Shown piece by piece: positions 44,481 through 54,938 of a stretch of 64,000 nt of DNA. Position 1 is the first letter of the stretch. The number at the start of each line of letters is the position of its first letter. A program made the translations under genes and the position numbers. The notes under the pieces were generated by a model. The model was not told the DNA's origin. It was given only the letters and a program-made list of their open reading frames with translations, and searched no databases. This DNA comes from Ophioceras dolichostomum (taxonomy: Eukaryota > Ascomycota > Sordariomycetes > Magnaporthales > Ophioceraceae): the NCBI GenBank assembly GCA_003049485.1, contig PYST01000193.1:1-64000 (forward strand), in the 5' to 3' direction.

Positions 44481-46400
44481 ATGTCGGCCGAAGTGGTTGC
44501 AAGTGGCACTGCCTGGCCAAGCAGGTTCTCGTCTTCTCAGCGAATCACTCCCCGTCGGCGTGCCCAGTACAGGCACGCCATCTCGATTGCTATGGAGTAC
44601 TTCAACTATGGCAGTTACGGGGAGCGCTTTGGCATCTCGGAGAAGGCGGGAAAATGGGCGAGGGAGTACTTCGCCGACTCAATGGCTCGCTCGCGCGCTT
44701 TCAAAGAGGATTCTGACCTGGTCAAAGCCTACCCTGACCTGCTCAACACCTCAGTTTCACGTACGCGAACCCCCAGCCCTTGGCGCAAAGTCTCTTGCTG
44801 TTTTGCCTTCCTACCTTGCACCGTGTGTGTGAATATTTGAAAGAAAGTGAACCTTACTCATTTAGAAGGCAACCAAAACTGACATCATGACAACTTAGCC
44901 CACCTTCGACTACGTCGTCAACGCGGCCCTCCAAAGCCGATTTCAGTCTCAGCAAAACCCCTCCAGAGAATCCAGAGGGAGGAGGACATCGCTGCGGTCA
45001 CATCACCAGTAACCAGCACCAACCCAGACACCACAGAGCCTTTTCCAGCTTACGTAGAGCCACTCCTCGCTACAGAGGAAGAAATGGACGAGATCGTTGA
45101 GATGCGCGTCCGCCAGCCAGCCAACAAGCCTGTCATGCGTGTCACGCCCGCCGACCTGCGCGGCACTGGCCTGCTCGACCACCTTCCTGAGTTCATGGCT
45201 CAGCTCTCCCGCGCCAACTTTCAAAGCCAGGAGGAGAAGAAGAACGGCACTGCCGACGCCGAGGACGGCAACTTCGAGCTGGACGAGGACCAGGCTAAGG
45301 GCACGGTCCACGTCGAAATGAACATCGTTGCCGGCGTGCTCGAGGAGAAGGCCGACGACGCGGATGGTGAGGGCGAGGAAGAGACGGATGAGGAATCTGC
45401 CTTCCAGCTGGCTATCCCTTCCGCAGGCACTCTGCCCTCTGCGTCCACCGCGAACGCCGTGGCTCCCAAGAAGACCAAATTGAAGCTCATCCGGCCAGTC
45501 AGCAGCGGCAGCGACGCTTCGACATCCTCTTCATCGTCGTCGTCCCGTTCTCCCGACAGGAAGCAGGTAGAGTACCTGACCAAGTTCAACAACCCCAGCA
45601 AGGTCACCAAGCCCAAGAAGAAGCCCTCCAGGCCTGTGGTGCGAACCGCCTCGGGCGCCAAGGCCAAGAGCCGACCTGCCCCGCACAGGGACAACAGCGG
45701 CGACGAGAACACCGCTTCGTCATCTACGTCTCCCTCGGGCAGCGAGTCCGTCTCGCATTCTACCAACTCGTCGGAGACGCGTCGCCCTCGCGTCATCATC
45801 CACACCCCGGCCTCGCGCGAGCGCTCCCGCCAGCGATCTGCCGAGCTCGAGGAGAGGCGTGCTACTGCCACGAACAGCAGCCGCCACAACAGCAGCCGAA
45901 ACAGCGTCGTCAGCGCGAGCGAGGACGAGGATGCCGCCGCCGCCGCCGCCGCCGCCTCGGCCCGCCGGAAAGAGATGTCTCCCTCGCCTGTGCGCCGCAT
46001 CATCCTGAAGACTAAGTCGTGGCCGACCCCCTCGCCTGCTGCTGCCTCCACATCCTGCGCCCCCCCGTCTCCTGTGCAGGGCGGCTGCGGCAGGCCGATG
46101 CTGAAGATTAAGAGTCCGCCGGCGGGGCGCAAGCGGGCGAGGTCCTCGTCGGTCCAGTCTCAGTCTCAGCCTGAGATTCAGTCTACGCAGCAGCAGTCAG
46201 ATGAGCCCTGCGCCCCCCCGTCTCCTGTGCGGGGCGGCTGCGGCAGGCCGATGCTGAAGATTAAGAGTCCGCCGGTGGGGCGCACGCGGGCGAGGTCCTC
46301 GTCTGTCCAGTCTCAGTCTCAGCCTGAGACTCAGTCTACGCAGGAGCAGTCAGATGAGCCCAAGACGAAGAAGGCTAAGCTGCTCATTGAGGAGGTGTGA
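44481..46400 (+). CDS. Ser-rich, basic/acidic low-complexity protein with internal tandem duplication
   Basis: Two exons, 44481-44760 and 44899-46400 (phase 1), give 593 residues. The N-terminal 95 residues look folded: RRAQYRHAISIAMEYFNYG, then KAGKWAREYFADSMARSRAF and a helix ending KAYPDLLN. The rest is mostly disordered with Ser runs, Glu-rich stretches and Lys/Arg clusters. Short (I/L)-L-K-x-K words recur: TKLKLIRP, RIILKTKSWP and twice RPMLKIKSPP. The last two lie in a 51-codon tandem repeat. The composition suggests a nuclear or chromatin-associated protein, which is inference only. No domain is named. The same frame is open upstream to an ATG at 44124, but that stretch is a pyrimidine-rich leader and I use the ATG at 44481, which follows a CTGAAG context. 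Confidence 0.75.
46056..46361 (+). repeat. Two tandem 153-nt in-frame units
   Basis: Unit 1 is 46056-46208 and unit 2 is 46209-46361. They are nearly identical, with 5 of 51 residues different (Gln/Arg, Ala/Val, Lys/Thr, Ile/Thr, Gln/Glu). The exact codon period and low divergence point to a recent duplication inside the gene. Confidence 0.95.
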
Positions 46401-47543
46401 CGGAGCAGAAGAGGAGTATGTGGCCGCTTGATATGTGACAGACACATCTACATGTTTCATTTGTCTTTTCATTTCCTATCTTTTTTTTTATCCCTTTCTC
46501 TTGTCCATCCCAGGGGAAGCGGACGCTCCCCTGTAGTGTATCTTGGCAAATCGTCGGCGTATTCTTTCTGATTTCTTGCCCATTTTTTTCTTCTCTTATT
46601 CTCTGATTCTCACTCATCTCTCTCACACAGTTTGGCGTCGCGATGTAAAAGGGGATGGAACAGGAACGACAACAACGTCCCCCCACCCCCCGATGCTTTG
46701 CCTATGCGTTCTCATTTCCTATTCTATCTCTGTCACGGTTTATTTTTCCCCCTTCCACGTACCTCGCCTGTAACTTCTCTACCTAGACATTTCCCCCGGT
46801 TCACACCAACACAACTCATTCTCTCGTCGGCCTACGTACTGCGTGGAGGATATACCCTTGTCGTGTTGACCAACAAAGTTTGGCCATCATGCACGCATTT
46901 TCCTTTACCTTCGCTTCTCTTATGTCATTTTTTCGCCGTATGCTTGTACCGTTAGCTCACCTTTCTCTTTCGCTTCTCGTTATTCTACACATACATGGAA
47001 ATGAGTTTGTCAAAATTGGGAGTTTACGGATCGTCCCAGAGTCATCGACTGTCGTCAACAAAGTCATGCACATCGGGCAAGCACGGTTTTGTTTGTTTGG
47101 TGGCGTTTTGGACGTACAATAGCGACCTGGCTCATAAGATGTTTTCCTTCTCACTACAGACGTGGATTTAGCAATAGCGTTTTGAAATCTACCGTTGCTT
47201 TTCTACAATTCTCCTCGGCCCGTCCTTCGTTATTGGGAGTGACCTATGTCATGATGGCGCATGGTGACTGGAACTTCCAAGCCCAGTCCCTAATTAGGTA
47301 ATGCCTGTCTGTGTAAAGCTTCATCCGAACTGTAACAGCCCCCGTTGCAAACTGAAAATACCATTGAGACGGACCCTGATGAACCAATTCCCTATAGTGC
47401 CTTACATCCAACCTGCGCAACCAAAAAGCTACCTAGGTACCTATTCAAATACAGTCTGGCAGAAATAATAAAAGGCCTGCTTGTTCCGCATAAACGCCCG
47501 ACCAACTGACTCTCTTTCCGACATCTCTCATTTTCTCTCTCTC
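46401..47543. other. Intergenic, convergent 3' flanks
   Basis: 1.1 kb between the Ser-rich gene and the kinesin. T-rich and C/T-rich 3'-UTR-like DNA. A CTAGGTACCTA word lies at 47437-47450, near the kinesin 3' end. No gene is seen. Confidence 0.6.
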
Positions 47544-49581
47544 TCAATAGTTCATCCTCACGCCCAGCGGCATACGACCTACTCCTCCACCACCTCCACC
47601 ACCAAAACCGCCACATATGTCCGGATCGCCGCCGATGGCGAAGCGCCCCTTGTCGTCCTCGATCTTGCGCTTGAACAGCCTCAGGTCCCGCAGGAGGTTC
47701 TGCATGTCGTCCTGGATGTCCCCCGCTCGCTCGCCGTACGGGTCGTCGGGCGAGTCGTAGCCCTCGTCGGAGCAGTAGCCGTCGTAGCCATCGTCGTCAT
47801 CATCATCATCATCTACGAGAGACTCGTTGTCGCTGCTAACACAGTGGTCGTCGGGGCTGCTGCCGTCCCGGTCGCCGCCGCGATGCTGCTCCTTTTCGTC
47901 AGCGGCGGCCTCAGCGGCGTCACGGCTGTTCTCCTTGTCCTCTTCGTCATCCACTTCCATCCCGCCCTTCGGCCCTGCCCCGACGCCAGACACCCGCTTC
48001 GCCGTCGCCGAAGGCTTGCTCCTGAAGACCACGGCGGGGATGGGGTTCTTGAGGCTCTCGAGCGCGAGCTTGAGGTGCAGCCGCAGCGCCTCGTTCTCGG
48101 TCTGCAGCGAGCGGATCTTGCCCTCGGCCACCAGGGAGCGCTCCTCCATCATGCGCTGCATGGCGGCCACGCGCTGCTGGTACTCCTCCAGGCGCTCCTC
48201 CTGGTCGCGCGCGTCCTTCTCGCGCCGGCGCGAGTCCGACACGCTGAGCTGCAGCAGCCGGATCTCCTCGGACATGGCCGCGATCTGCGCGTCGCGCTCG
48301 GCCGACGAGATCGAGTCCTGCTGGTTGACGACCGCGCGCGTGCGGATGCGCTTCGCCTGGTCCGCGTAGCGCAGGGTCGACAGCGTCTCCTCGTAGTCGG
48401 AGGGCGCGATGCACGCGATCATGGCCGTCTTGGAGTTGCCGCCCAGCGAGTCCTTGAGGAGCCAGGTGAGAATGCTGTCGCGGTAGGGCACGACCTGCTC
48501 GCCGGCGGACCTGCCGTTTTTGCGGGATGGTTTCTTGGTGGTGGGGTCGGAGGCCAGAGCGGCGATGACGCGCCCGAGGGTCGTGAGGGACTTGTTGATG
48601 TTGCTGCCCTCGCGCAGGCGCTGGCCGGTGGCCTCCGTGGACTTCGCGCGCTCGCTGCCGGCCAGGTCGACAAGGCGGATGCGCGAGCTGCGCTCGGTGG
48701 TCTCGTCCGTGTCCATGTCGTGGTGGATCTGCTTGAGCATGATGGTGAACACGGCGTGGCTGCGGCTGGACGTGTCGTTCATCTTGGTCGAGGCCGTGGT
48801 GCGCGACCCGTCGCCCATCTTCATGTAGCGCAGGATCTCGTCCAGGCTGCGGACGGGCACCTCGGTCAGGTCCTTGACGTAAGGACCCTCGGTCGGCGAC
48901 TCGCGGATCTTGAGGTAGTAAGGGGGCTGGTTCGGCACGACGGGCACGAGCAGGTCGCGCACGTGTTCGTTGTAGACCTCGAAGTACGACACCCGCACAT
49001 TGTAGCTGATGTTGGGCGACTCGTTCTGCGCCTCCTCGATGCGCTGGAAAAGGTCCTCGCACGTCCGCGGGATGAGGCCCGGCTGGCCGGGGGCGCCCAT
49101 CATGGTGTAGCTCTTGCCGGACCCGGTCTGGCCGTACGCGAAGATGCATGTGTGGTAACCTTCGAAGTTGTGGTCCAGGAACTCCTCGCCCAGGCTGTTG
49201 TAGACGTCCTCCTGCGGCGCGTAGTGCCGGTCCTCCTTGCTGTGGCTCCAGAACGAGTTGTCGAACGTGAAGGACTTCTGCTCGATGACCTTGCGTGACT
49301 TGGCCCTCGCGTTCGCTGGATCGCTGTCGTTGGGGACCAGCAGCGTCGTCGTTTGGGTGATAGGATCCATCTTGATCAGGCATTCCGCTCCTCGCTCGAT
49401 TTCTGTATGCCAGATCGGTCGATGCTGTCAGCGTCCGGCACTTTGTTCTATCCGCTACAAAGCCCACAGCTGGCCTCCCTGGCTCGCTGCAGTGTTGGAA
49501 AAATGGTGACTCTTTTTACGAACCTCGTGGCAGGAAAGCCCGCACCCTGACGACAACTCGTACATTTCCTCCGGCATCCAT
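47544..49581 (-). CDS. Kinesin-3-like motor protein, short form
   Basis: Two exons, 49581-49524 and 49402-47544, joined in phase 1 give 638 residues. Exon 1 supplies the first motor strand, MDAGGNVRVVVRVRAFLPR, and the junction gives PRE-IERGAECLIK. The motor shows P-loop GQTGSGKS (110-117), switch I NDTSSRSH (about 228-235), switch II DLAGSE (265-270) and a Lys/Arg-containing loop 12 (KKPSRKNGR), the kinesin-3 K-loop. The motor ends near 375 and is followed by a coiled coil (about 385-470) and an Asp/Glu-rich, then Gly-rich tail. I see neither an FHA nor a PH domain, so it is far shorter than Unc104/KIF1. A truncated fungal kinesin-3 subgroup (Neurospora NcKin3) is known and this may belong there. 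The donor GTTCGT is weak but the family fit is decisive. Cargo is unknown. Confidence 0.88.
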
Positions 49582-50287
49582 CCTGGCGTGTGGTGGCACG
49601 GTACCATCGCGAGATCTGAGAGAAGGTGTCGAGGCGTAGGACCGGACGGATCGCATTGGTTGTGATGCCGAGGCGGCGGGCATGATGGCGACGGTGCTTG
49701 GTGCAGTCTGGAAGCTCAGAGAGCTGAATCGTGCTGCATTCCAGTCCGGCCGGTGTCTCTAATATTTCTGTGAGTAATGGGTCTTGTGGGCGCCTTTGCC
49801 GTGTCGTCACGGATCCGTCGATCTCTCGTGAAAAGGGTGAAATGGAATGTAGTTTTATTTAGATGATGGTTCTAGGCCTGTGATGCTTCTCCAAATCTGA
49901 TGTTTTTGTTGACATGGTTGCCGGGGTGCTGCAATTTGGGGTAAGTGGGGAAGCAACCTTGGGTGGGACCCCACCTGTTAAACGGCATGACGCAACAAAG
50001 GAGATGGCCTTGAAGCCCGAGCAGGACTTCGATCATTGTCGACAGCATGTGAATGATGGGCTAAAATAAGAGCTCAAGCATTTCAAGGGAATTAATTGTC
50101 TATCGGTCGGCGGCAGGCTCATACGCGTTGGGATACCGACATTGCAAATCCTTGCCCCTCTACGTGTCTCCGCACGACTGAATAGTCAACCCATGCATCA
50201 AAGCCTTGAAGAAAGCGTTCGCAGTTGCGTGTAGAGATATTCTATCTTCCCATCTAATCTAATAGTCGAACACGGAGATAGAGACGC

Positions 50288-50350
<63 letters not shown>

Positions 50351-50385
50351 TGTGAGGAGAAATTTGGGGGAAGGTATTCAGAAAA
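49582..50385. other. Intergenic kinesin 5' flank
   Basis: 804 bp containing the kinesin promoter and the 3' flank of the PPPDE-thioredoxin-PUL gene. It includes the (CG)n(TG)n tract at 50285-50348. Confidence 0.6.
50285..50348 (+). repeat. (CG)9(TG)23 dinucleotide tract
   Basis: Eighteen nt of CG repeats run directly into 46 nt of TG repeats, an uninterrupted alternating purine-pyrimidine run of 64 nt. It ends 37 bp past the stop codon of the PPPDE-thioredoxin-PUL gene. Such tracts are prone to Z-DNA and length change. Confidence 0.95.
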
Positions 50386-52221
50386 TCAAGCAGGAGGCTT
50401 CGACAGGTGCCCGAGAAGCACAGAACCGATTTCTTCAATCAGGGGCATGTCCTTGAAGGTCTCCTTCTTCTTCAGCACCGTGGCCTTTGCATCCAGTGTC
50501 CTCATCAAGTCGGCTACATCACTATCGGCCGGCAGGAGATAGAGGAGGTGGCCCAGAGCAAGCAGCATCCCCTCCAAGCCCTCGCGTGAGTTGTCCTCCT
50601 GAGAAATGGCCTCGAGCACAGACGCAGCGAGCTCGATCTGGTCGTCGTTCGGGAGGGGCTCTGTACCGTCGTCCTTGTCCTGCGCCGGCGCCGCTCCGGG
50701 CTCTTGACTGATGCGGCGCCGTCGCGGTATGCCGTTCACCACAGCAATGTTGAACAGCACCGACGCAGCGGCTACGCGGACGCTGCTGTGCACGTCGTCG
50801 AGGAAACTGGACGACGCCAGTCGGACGATCGGCGCTCTTAGGGCCTCGTTGCCCAGCAGCTGATACCAGTACAGTGTGCTCGAGAAGAGATTGCAAGCCG
50901 TTTGTAGCGTGACCAGGCGGAGCGGGTAGGGGCATTTGTCTTGCAGGTCGCCGACGTGGTTGAGCAGAGCGGTCACGGTCTTGTGGTTTGACTCTTCGGC
51001 TAGACAGCCGCTGAAACGCGGGTCGACGAGGCCGCATCGGAGGATATCCACTAGAGGGAACAGAGCGTCGGGCGACAAAGTGCCTATAGATGACGCGACG
51101 AGGGCCTCGAACGCCGCGACGTCGGGGAGGTGGGACTCCGCCGCGCCGCCGTCCCCGGACCGCGCCTCGATGAATTTGACCATCCCCTGAGCGGCAGGAT
51201 CCTTGGCGATGTCTGTCGGCATCTTCGCCAACAGCTTAGGCAGCGGTGGGACCTTTGAGAAGAGAACCGGCCGCGGGCCGTCTGGGCCCCCACGCGCCAG
51301 GGTCGGAAGCCGCAGGTTCTGGTGCGGGTGCGGCGGCCAGGCCATCTGCACGAGGAGCCGCACGTTGCCCTGCAGTTGGGCCGGATCGGCACCCATCCAC
51401 TTGTTCTCCTGCTCGCCCTTGAGGAATGTGATGAACGTGGGCGTCGCACTGATCGAGTAGCGCGCGCCGACGTCCCTGGCGACGGAGATGTCCGTCTTGA
51501 TGACCAAACCCCTTGCGCCGACCTCTGCGGCCAGCTCCCCGTACATTGGGTACAGCATTTTGCAGGGTGGGCAGGTGGCGGATGTGAAGAAGACGACGGC
51601 GCAGGATCTGCGGGCCTCGGCCAGGAGCGAGTCGAGTTGTGCAAGACTGGAAGCCTCCCTCACCCTGGCGACAGGGGTGATGGTGGTGGTGTGCTGGTTG
51701 TTTTGCCGAGCAGACGAGGAGGCATGTCCATTTTGCTGTATGCCCAGGAGGCCGCCGCCAGCGTTCGCGTTCTGCTGCTTCCGGGCCTGGACCTGCTGAT
51801 CGAGCATGGGCATCAGCATCCTGCCCAGGGGCGACTGCAGCACCTCGGCGGGCAGGTTGACGATGTGGTCTGGGATGCCGTGGCCGAGGAGAAAAGTGGC
51901 GAAGTCATTGCTGAAGTTATTGCAGTTGTGGCTCCAGAGATTGTACGCTTCGACGGTGTAGATGCTGCGCAGCGAATCCAGGTACTCCTCGACGATGTCC
52001 AGGGGCAGCTGAGTGGTTCCTAGGAGTCGCGTTTCTAGCGGCTGGCCGAGATGCGAGGACCCGGGCCTGATGGCCACGATCCCTCCGTCGTAGACATACT
52101 CCAGGCCATTGAGTAGGATGGAGGTGTGGTAGATGGCGTCGACCTGCCGTCCGAGAAGGCCCATGGACATTTGACGCGCCAGGCCCTGCGAGAGGTCGTA
52201 TATCAGCAGATGGACGTCCAT
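50386..52221 (-). CDS. PPPDE (DeSI-type) peptidase, thioredoxin and PUL domain fusion protein
   Basis: Single exon, 611 residues from MDVHLLIYDLSQG; an upstream in-frame Met at 52422 adds a Pro/Ser-rich segment that is unlikely to be coding. Residues 1-125 form a PPPDE papain-like domain with His32 (YHTSI) and Cys100 in SHNCNNF as the expected catalytic pair, as in desumoylating isopeptidases. Residues about 185-295 form a thioredoxin domain with CPPC at 217-220 and cis-Pro in SATPTF. Residues about 315-605 form an all-helical Armadillo-like PUL domain, the module that binds Cdc48/p97 in PLAA/Doa1. The natural reading is a redox-sensing or disulfide-active deubiquitin/deSUMO-like enzyme acting with Cdc48, which is inference from domains. 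A Gln/Asn-rich linker joins the first two. Cytosolic or nuclear; no signal is seen. Confidence 0.9.
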   Translation of the reverse strand: MDVHLLIYDLSQGLARQMSMGLLGRQVDAIYHTSILLNGLEYVYDGGIVAIRPGSSHLGQPLETRLLGTTQLPLDIVEEYLDSLRSIYTVEAYNLWSHNCNNFSNDFATFLLGHGIPDHIVNLPAEVLQSPLGRMLMPMLDQQVQARKQQNANAGGGLLGIQQNGHASSSARQNNQHTTTITPVARVREASSLAQLDSLLAEARRSCAVVFFTSATCPPCKMLYPMYGELAAEVGARGLVIKTDISVARDVGARYSISATPTFITFLKGEQENKWMGADPAQLQGNVRLLVQMAWPPHPHQNLRLPTLARGGPDGPRPVLFSKVPPLPKLLAKMPTDIAKDPAAQGMVKFIEARSGDGGAAESHLPDVAAFEALVASSIGTLSPDALFPLVDILRCGLVDPRFSGCLAEESNHKTVTALLNHVGDLQDKCPYPLRLVTLQTACNLFSSTLYWYQLLGNEALRAPIVRLASSSFLDDVHSSVRVAAASVLFNIAVVNGIPRRRRISQEPGAAPAQDKDDGTEPLPNDDQIELAASVLEAISQEDNSREGLEGMLLALGHLLYLLPADSDVADLMRTLDAKATVLKKKETFKDMPLIEEIGSVLLGHLSKPPA

Positions 52222-53133
52222 CGCTGGCTCCTGACTTTGGGCTCCGGGCTTCTGGTTGTGGTACACGCCGTGTCGTTGGTTCAGGCGTTCGTGTTCAGAA
52301 CCGGAAGCGACCACGGCGCTGGAGGAATAGGAACAAACAAAGATTGGTGTTGGCTTGGGACTCGGTTTCAGAGGTTTGTTCGGTTTATGCAAGGAGCGAG
52401 CCTCAATTTTTGGTATGGACAAGATCCCTTTGAATTCGCGAACTCTTCGGTGTGAAATAGAAAGAATCTGTTGGGTAGGAATATTAAGGCCCGTTATTTG
52501 TAGGTAGATTGATGAGTGAGGTTCTTCGTGGTTCTACAGAGATCTGTGAGATGTGAGGCCGAGCGACCGAGGCTCCTATGGCGAGAGCTGAGTGTGTGAC
52601 GTACCCCTCTGGTACCTGGCGGTGGAGTTAGTGGGCGACAGCGACTGGAATTTGCGACGCGCCACCAGCGAGGATTGTCCGCCTACCTGCCTACCCGGCC
52701 TTCATCGCATCCAGAAAAAGTCACGGACAAGATGTTTTTTTGGGTTGAGATATAATCATTATAATCTATGGAATATTTCTCTCTGGCTACTAACCAGTTA
52801 CAGGGTATCAATCATTTACACCGAAGAGAAAAAACCCCCGGGTCCAGCTGTCTGCCTGGGTTCCAAACAGGGAGCGCTCTTATAAGTCCTCTCAACTAAT
52901 AACCCCTGTTGATCTCTAGGCTCGAACCTGTCAGTATCAACCACCAAGATGCGCCCTCGTGCCACATTCGATAACCATTATTTGATGCTAACGCCACGCT
53001 TTTTATCCATGCTGAAACGCCGACCGGCAAGCTTCGTTTTGGTGTCCTTCCTTCCTGGGGTATGTGCCAGTCCCCCTCTCCGTCCCTGCATTCGTCTTCG
53101 ATGTCGTTCGGACGCAGTGCTGGGCTCTCTCTT
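52222..53133. other. Intergenic
   Basis: 0.9 kb 5' of the PPPDE fusion gene and 3' of the small secreted-protein gene. No additional gene is recognised. Confidence 0.55.
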
Positions 53134-53454
53134 TCATCGCAGAGCCTGCACAAATGCGTTGTGGTAGAAGGCGTACTTGTCGTCGGAGCCCTCCTCGACC
53201 CTCAAGAACAGACAGCGAGCGTTGCCGAAGTGGATGTAGAACCCTCCTGGACCGAGGGACACAGGCTGGCCTGTTGTCTTGCTCACAGCCAGGAACTCCT
53301 TGAACTCTAATGGCTCGCAGATGTGCGGCCACATGTGCGAGGCCGTGATCGGGTGGGCGGTGACGGTCGCGATCGCGAAGAGCAGGACTGCGAGCAGAGT
53401 GAGCAATGGACTTGTGAAGAGTGTCCTCGGATGTCCGGTTGTGGTTGGCTGCAT
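53134..53454 (-). CDS. Small secreted protein, function unknown
   Basis: 106 residues from MQPTTTGHPRT. A clear signal peptide follows: a hydrophobic core LLTLLAVLLFAIATVTA, with probable cleavage after about residue 33, before HPITASHMW. The mature part is about 73 residues, with two cysteines (in HICEPLEF and ARCLFLRV) that could form one disulfide, and is rich in Phe/His. No known fold is recognised. An in-frame Met 10 codons upstream (53484) is possible. Small secreted fungal proteins can be effectors, antimicrobials or cell-wall proteins; nothing here decides. The sequence is a continuous, protein-like frame with no introns needed. Confidence 0.6.
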   Translation of the reverse strand: MQPTTTGHPRTLFTSPLLTLLAVLLFAIATVTAHPITASHMWPHICEPLEFKEFLAVSKTTGQPVSLGPGGFYIHFGNARCLFLRVEEGSDDKYAFYHNAFVQALR

Positions 53455-54938
53455 TGTTCTTGATATGGAGCAAGGGAATATCATATTGAAGTTGTGGAAG
53501 TTCTGGTGTTCTGATGCTGTGAACAGAAGCACTGGAGATAGAGTGCGCTCTCGGAGTAAACAGTCACCGAAACAATGCTGTTTTTCCACCGACACAGAGT
53601 AGAGCACGTAAATTTCAGTAAATTTCAGTGTGCCTCTGTTTCCTCGTTGATGGGTTGTGGTTATGAGACGATTAAAGCCATTGCGCGGTCGAGTAGAGGT
53701 AGGCCGGGCCACTCCTTCATATATGTGTTGCTGCTTCCTTCGTAACGGATTCAGTTATAACCCACGGACTATGCTCGGTCATCTAACCGCGCTCCCAGTC
53801 GTCAGTTCTTTGCGACTTTGGGGTGACGGTGCTCCGACTGGGGGCGGAGCTTGGGTCGTGTGCATCGTGAGCTGGCGACCGTTGGTTGTCGCCTGAGGGC
53901 GGCTTGTGCTGGGGGCTCAAGGCATGACACTGCTTCATATAGCCTTTTGTCGCATTTTGCCTGTGGATATGGGTGAGCGGCACGGCAGTGAGCCCAGCAA
54001 GAGGGGTCGATTTTCTTGGCCGATTAGACGCGCCGCATGTCAGAGCAGTAGGACTTGCAGCGATAAGGCTGGTCGTTCCATTCGAAACAAACGAGGACCG
54101 TTCGGCCACCGTCTTCGTAACACCCGCCCCCCGTTTATCGCCCAGAGCCCAAGTGCCCGAATGTTTTGGAGCCCGGAAGAGACGACCACGGTCGGAGGCA
54201 TGTGAGGTCCTTCTGCTGCTCTCTGATGCCCCATCCACCATCCTCCTCAGCCACTCATCGCCCACAGGAAGTGGACGAGGTGAAGCCTCAGGCGAGTTCA
54301 CTGGGTATTATGTTGCAGGACTAGCGATTGCAAACATATGCAACGATGCCTGCTGTCTTTATCGATCCACCATCTGCCTTCTTTCTCCGAGTCGGGCTTC
54401 GAAGAGATGTGGCTGGTGGATCGGATTTGGTTCATGTGGCTCGCCTGTCCTCCCTGACGCCGCTCCCGCTGCCAACTTGAGGAAGTCCCGTCCCGCCGGT
54501 GATGATTGGCTGAAATTCAATCCACTTAGATGGCCCGTTCCCCATTCGTTCCAGGGGCTTCAAATGAAGAGAGCTGTTGTCGATGAGGACAGTGACATCA
54601 AAAAAAAAAATCGAAATTCATCCTGCAGCAACTCCCCAGTTTTTACATGCGTGGAAACCCCTTTTCCAGTTTCCATGCTGATGCGCAAGCGGTCCCGTTT
54701 AATGCAGTTTTGAAGAGAGGGCGAAATTGTCTTTTCTTACCTAGTTTCCCCTTCTCTTCTTTTCCCATCTCCATTTCCCCTCCATTGTTTCTTGTCCCTC
54801 GTTTCTGGCCACTTTTCCAACATTTTGGCCATATTCCTATTTCTTTCCTTTCTCTGCCCGTCCCCCTTTCGGCCAAGTCTGGGAATGCGTCCTATGGTGT
54901 CGTGTCCCTCCCTTGCCCTAGATCTTTTTTAATTTGAT
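53455..54938. other. Intergenic between divergent genes
   Basis: 1.5 kb between the small secreted-protein gene (-) and GDA1 (+). The last 220 bp are pyrimidine-rich, like the GDA1 5' leader. A 246-codon plus-strand frame (53973-54713) has no recognisable domain and a random-looking composition. Confidence 0.55.

Noticed and set aside
47481..49298. 605-codon plus-strand frame opposite the kinesin
   Set aside because: It mirrors the GC-rich third codon positions of the kinesin exon, is Val/Leu/Arg/His-biased and has no domain.
52222..52422. N-terminal extension of the PPPDE fusion from an upstream Met
   Set aside because: Pro/Ser/Lys-rich segment without homology; the PPPDE fold starts exactly at MDVHLLIYD.
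53973..54713. 246-codon plus-strand frame upstream of GDA1
   Set aside because: No signal, domain or splice support; it ends in homopolymer-rich leader DNA.
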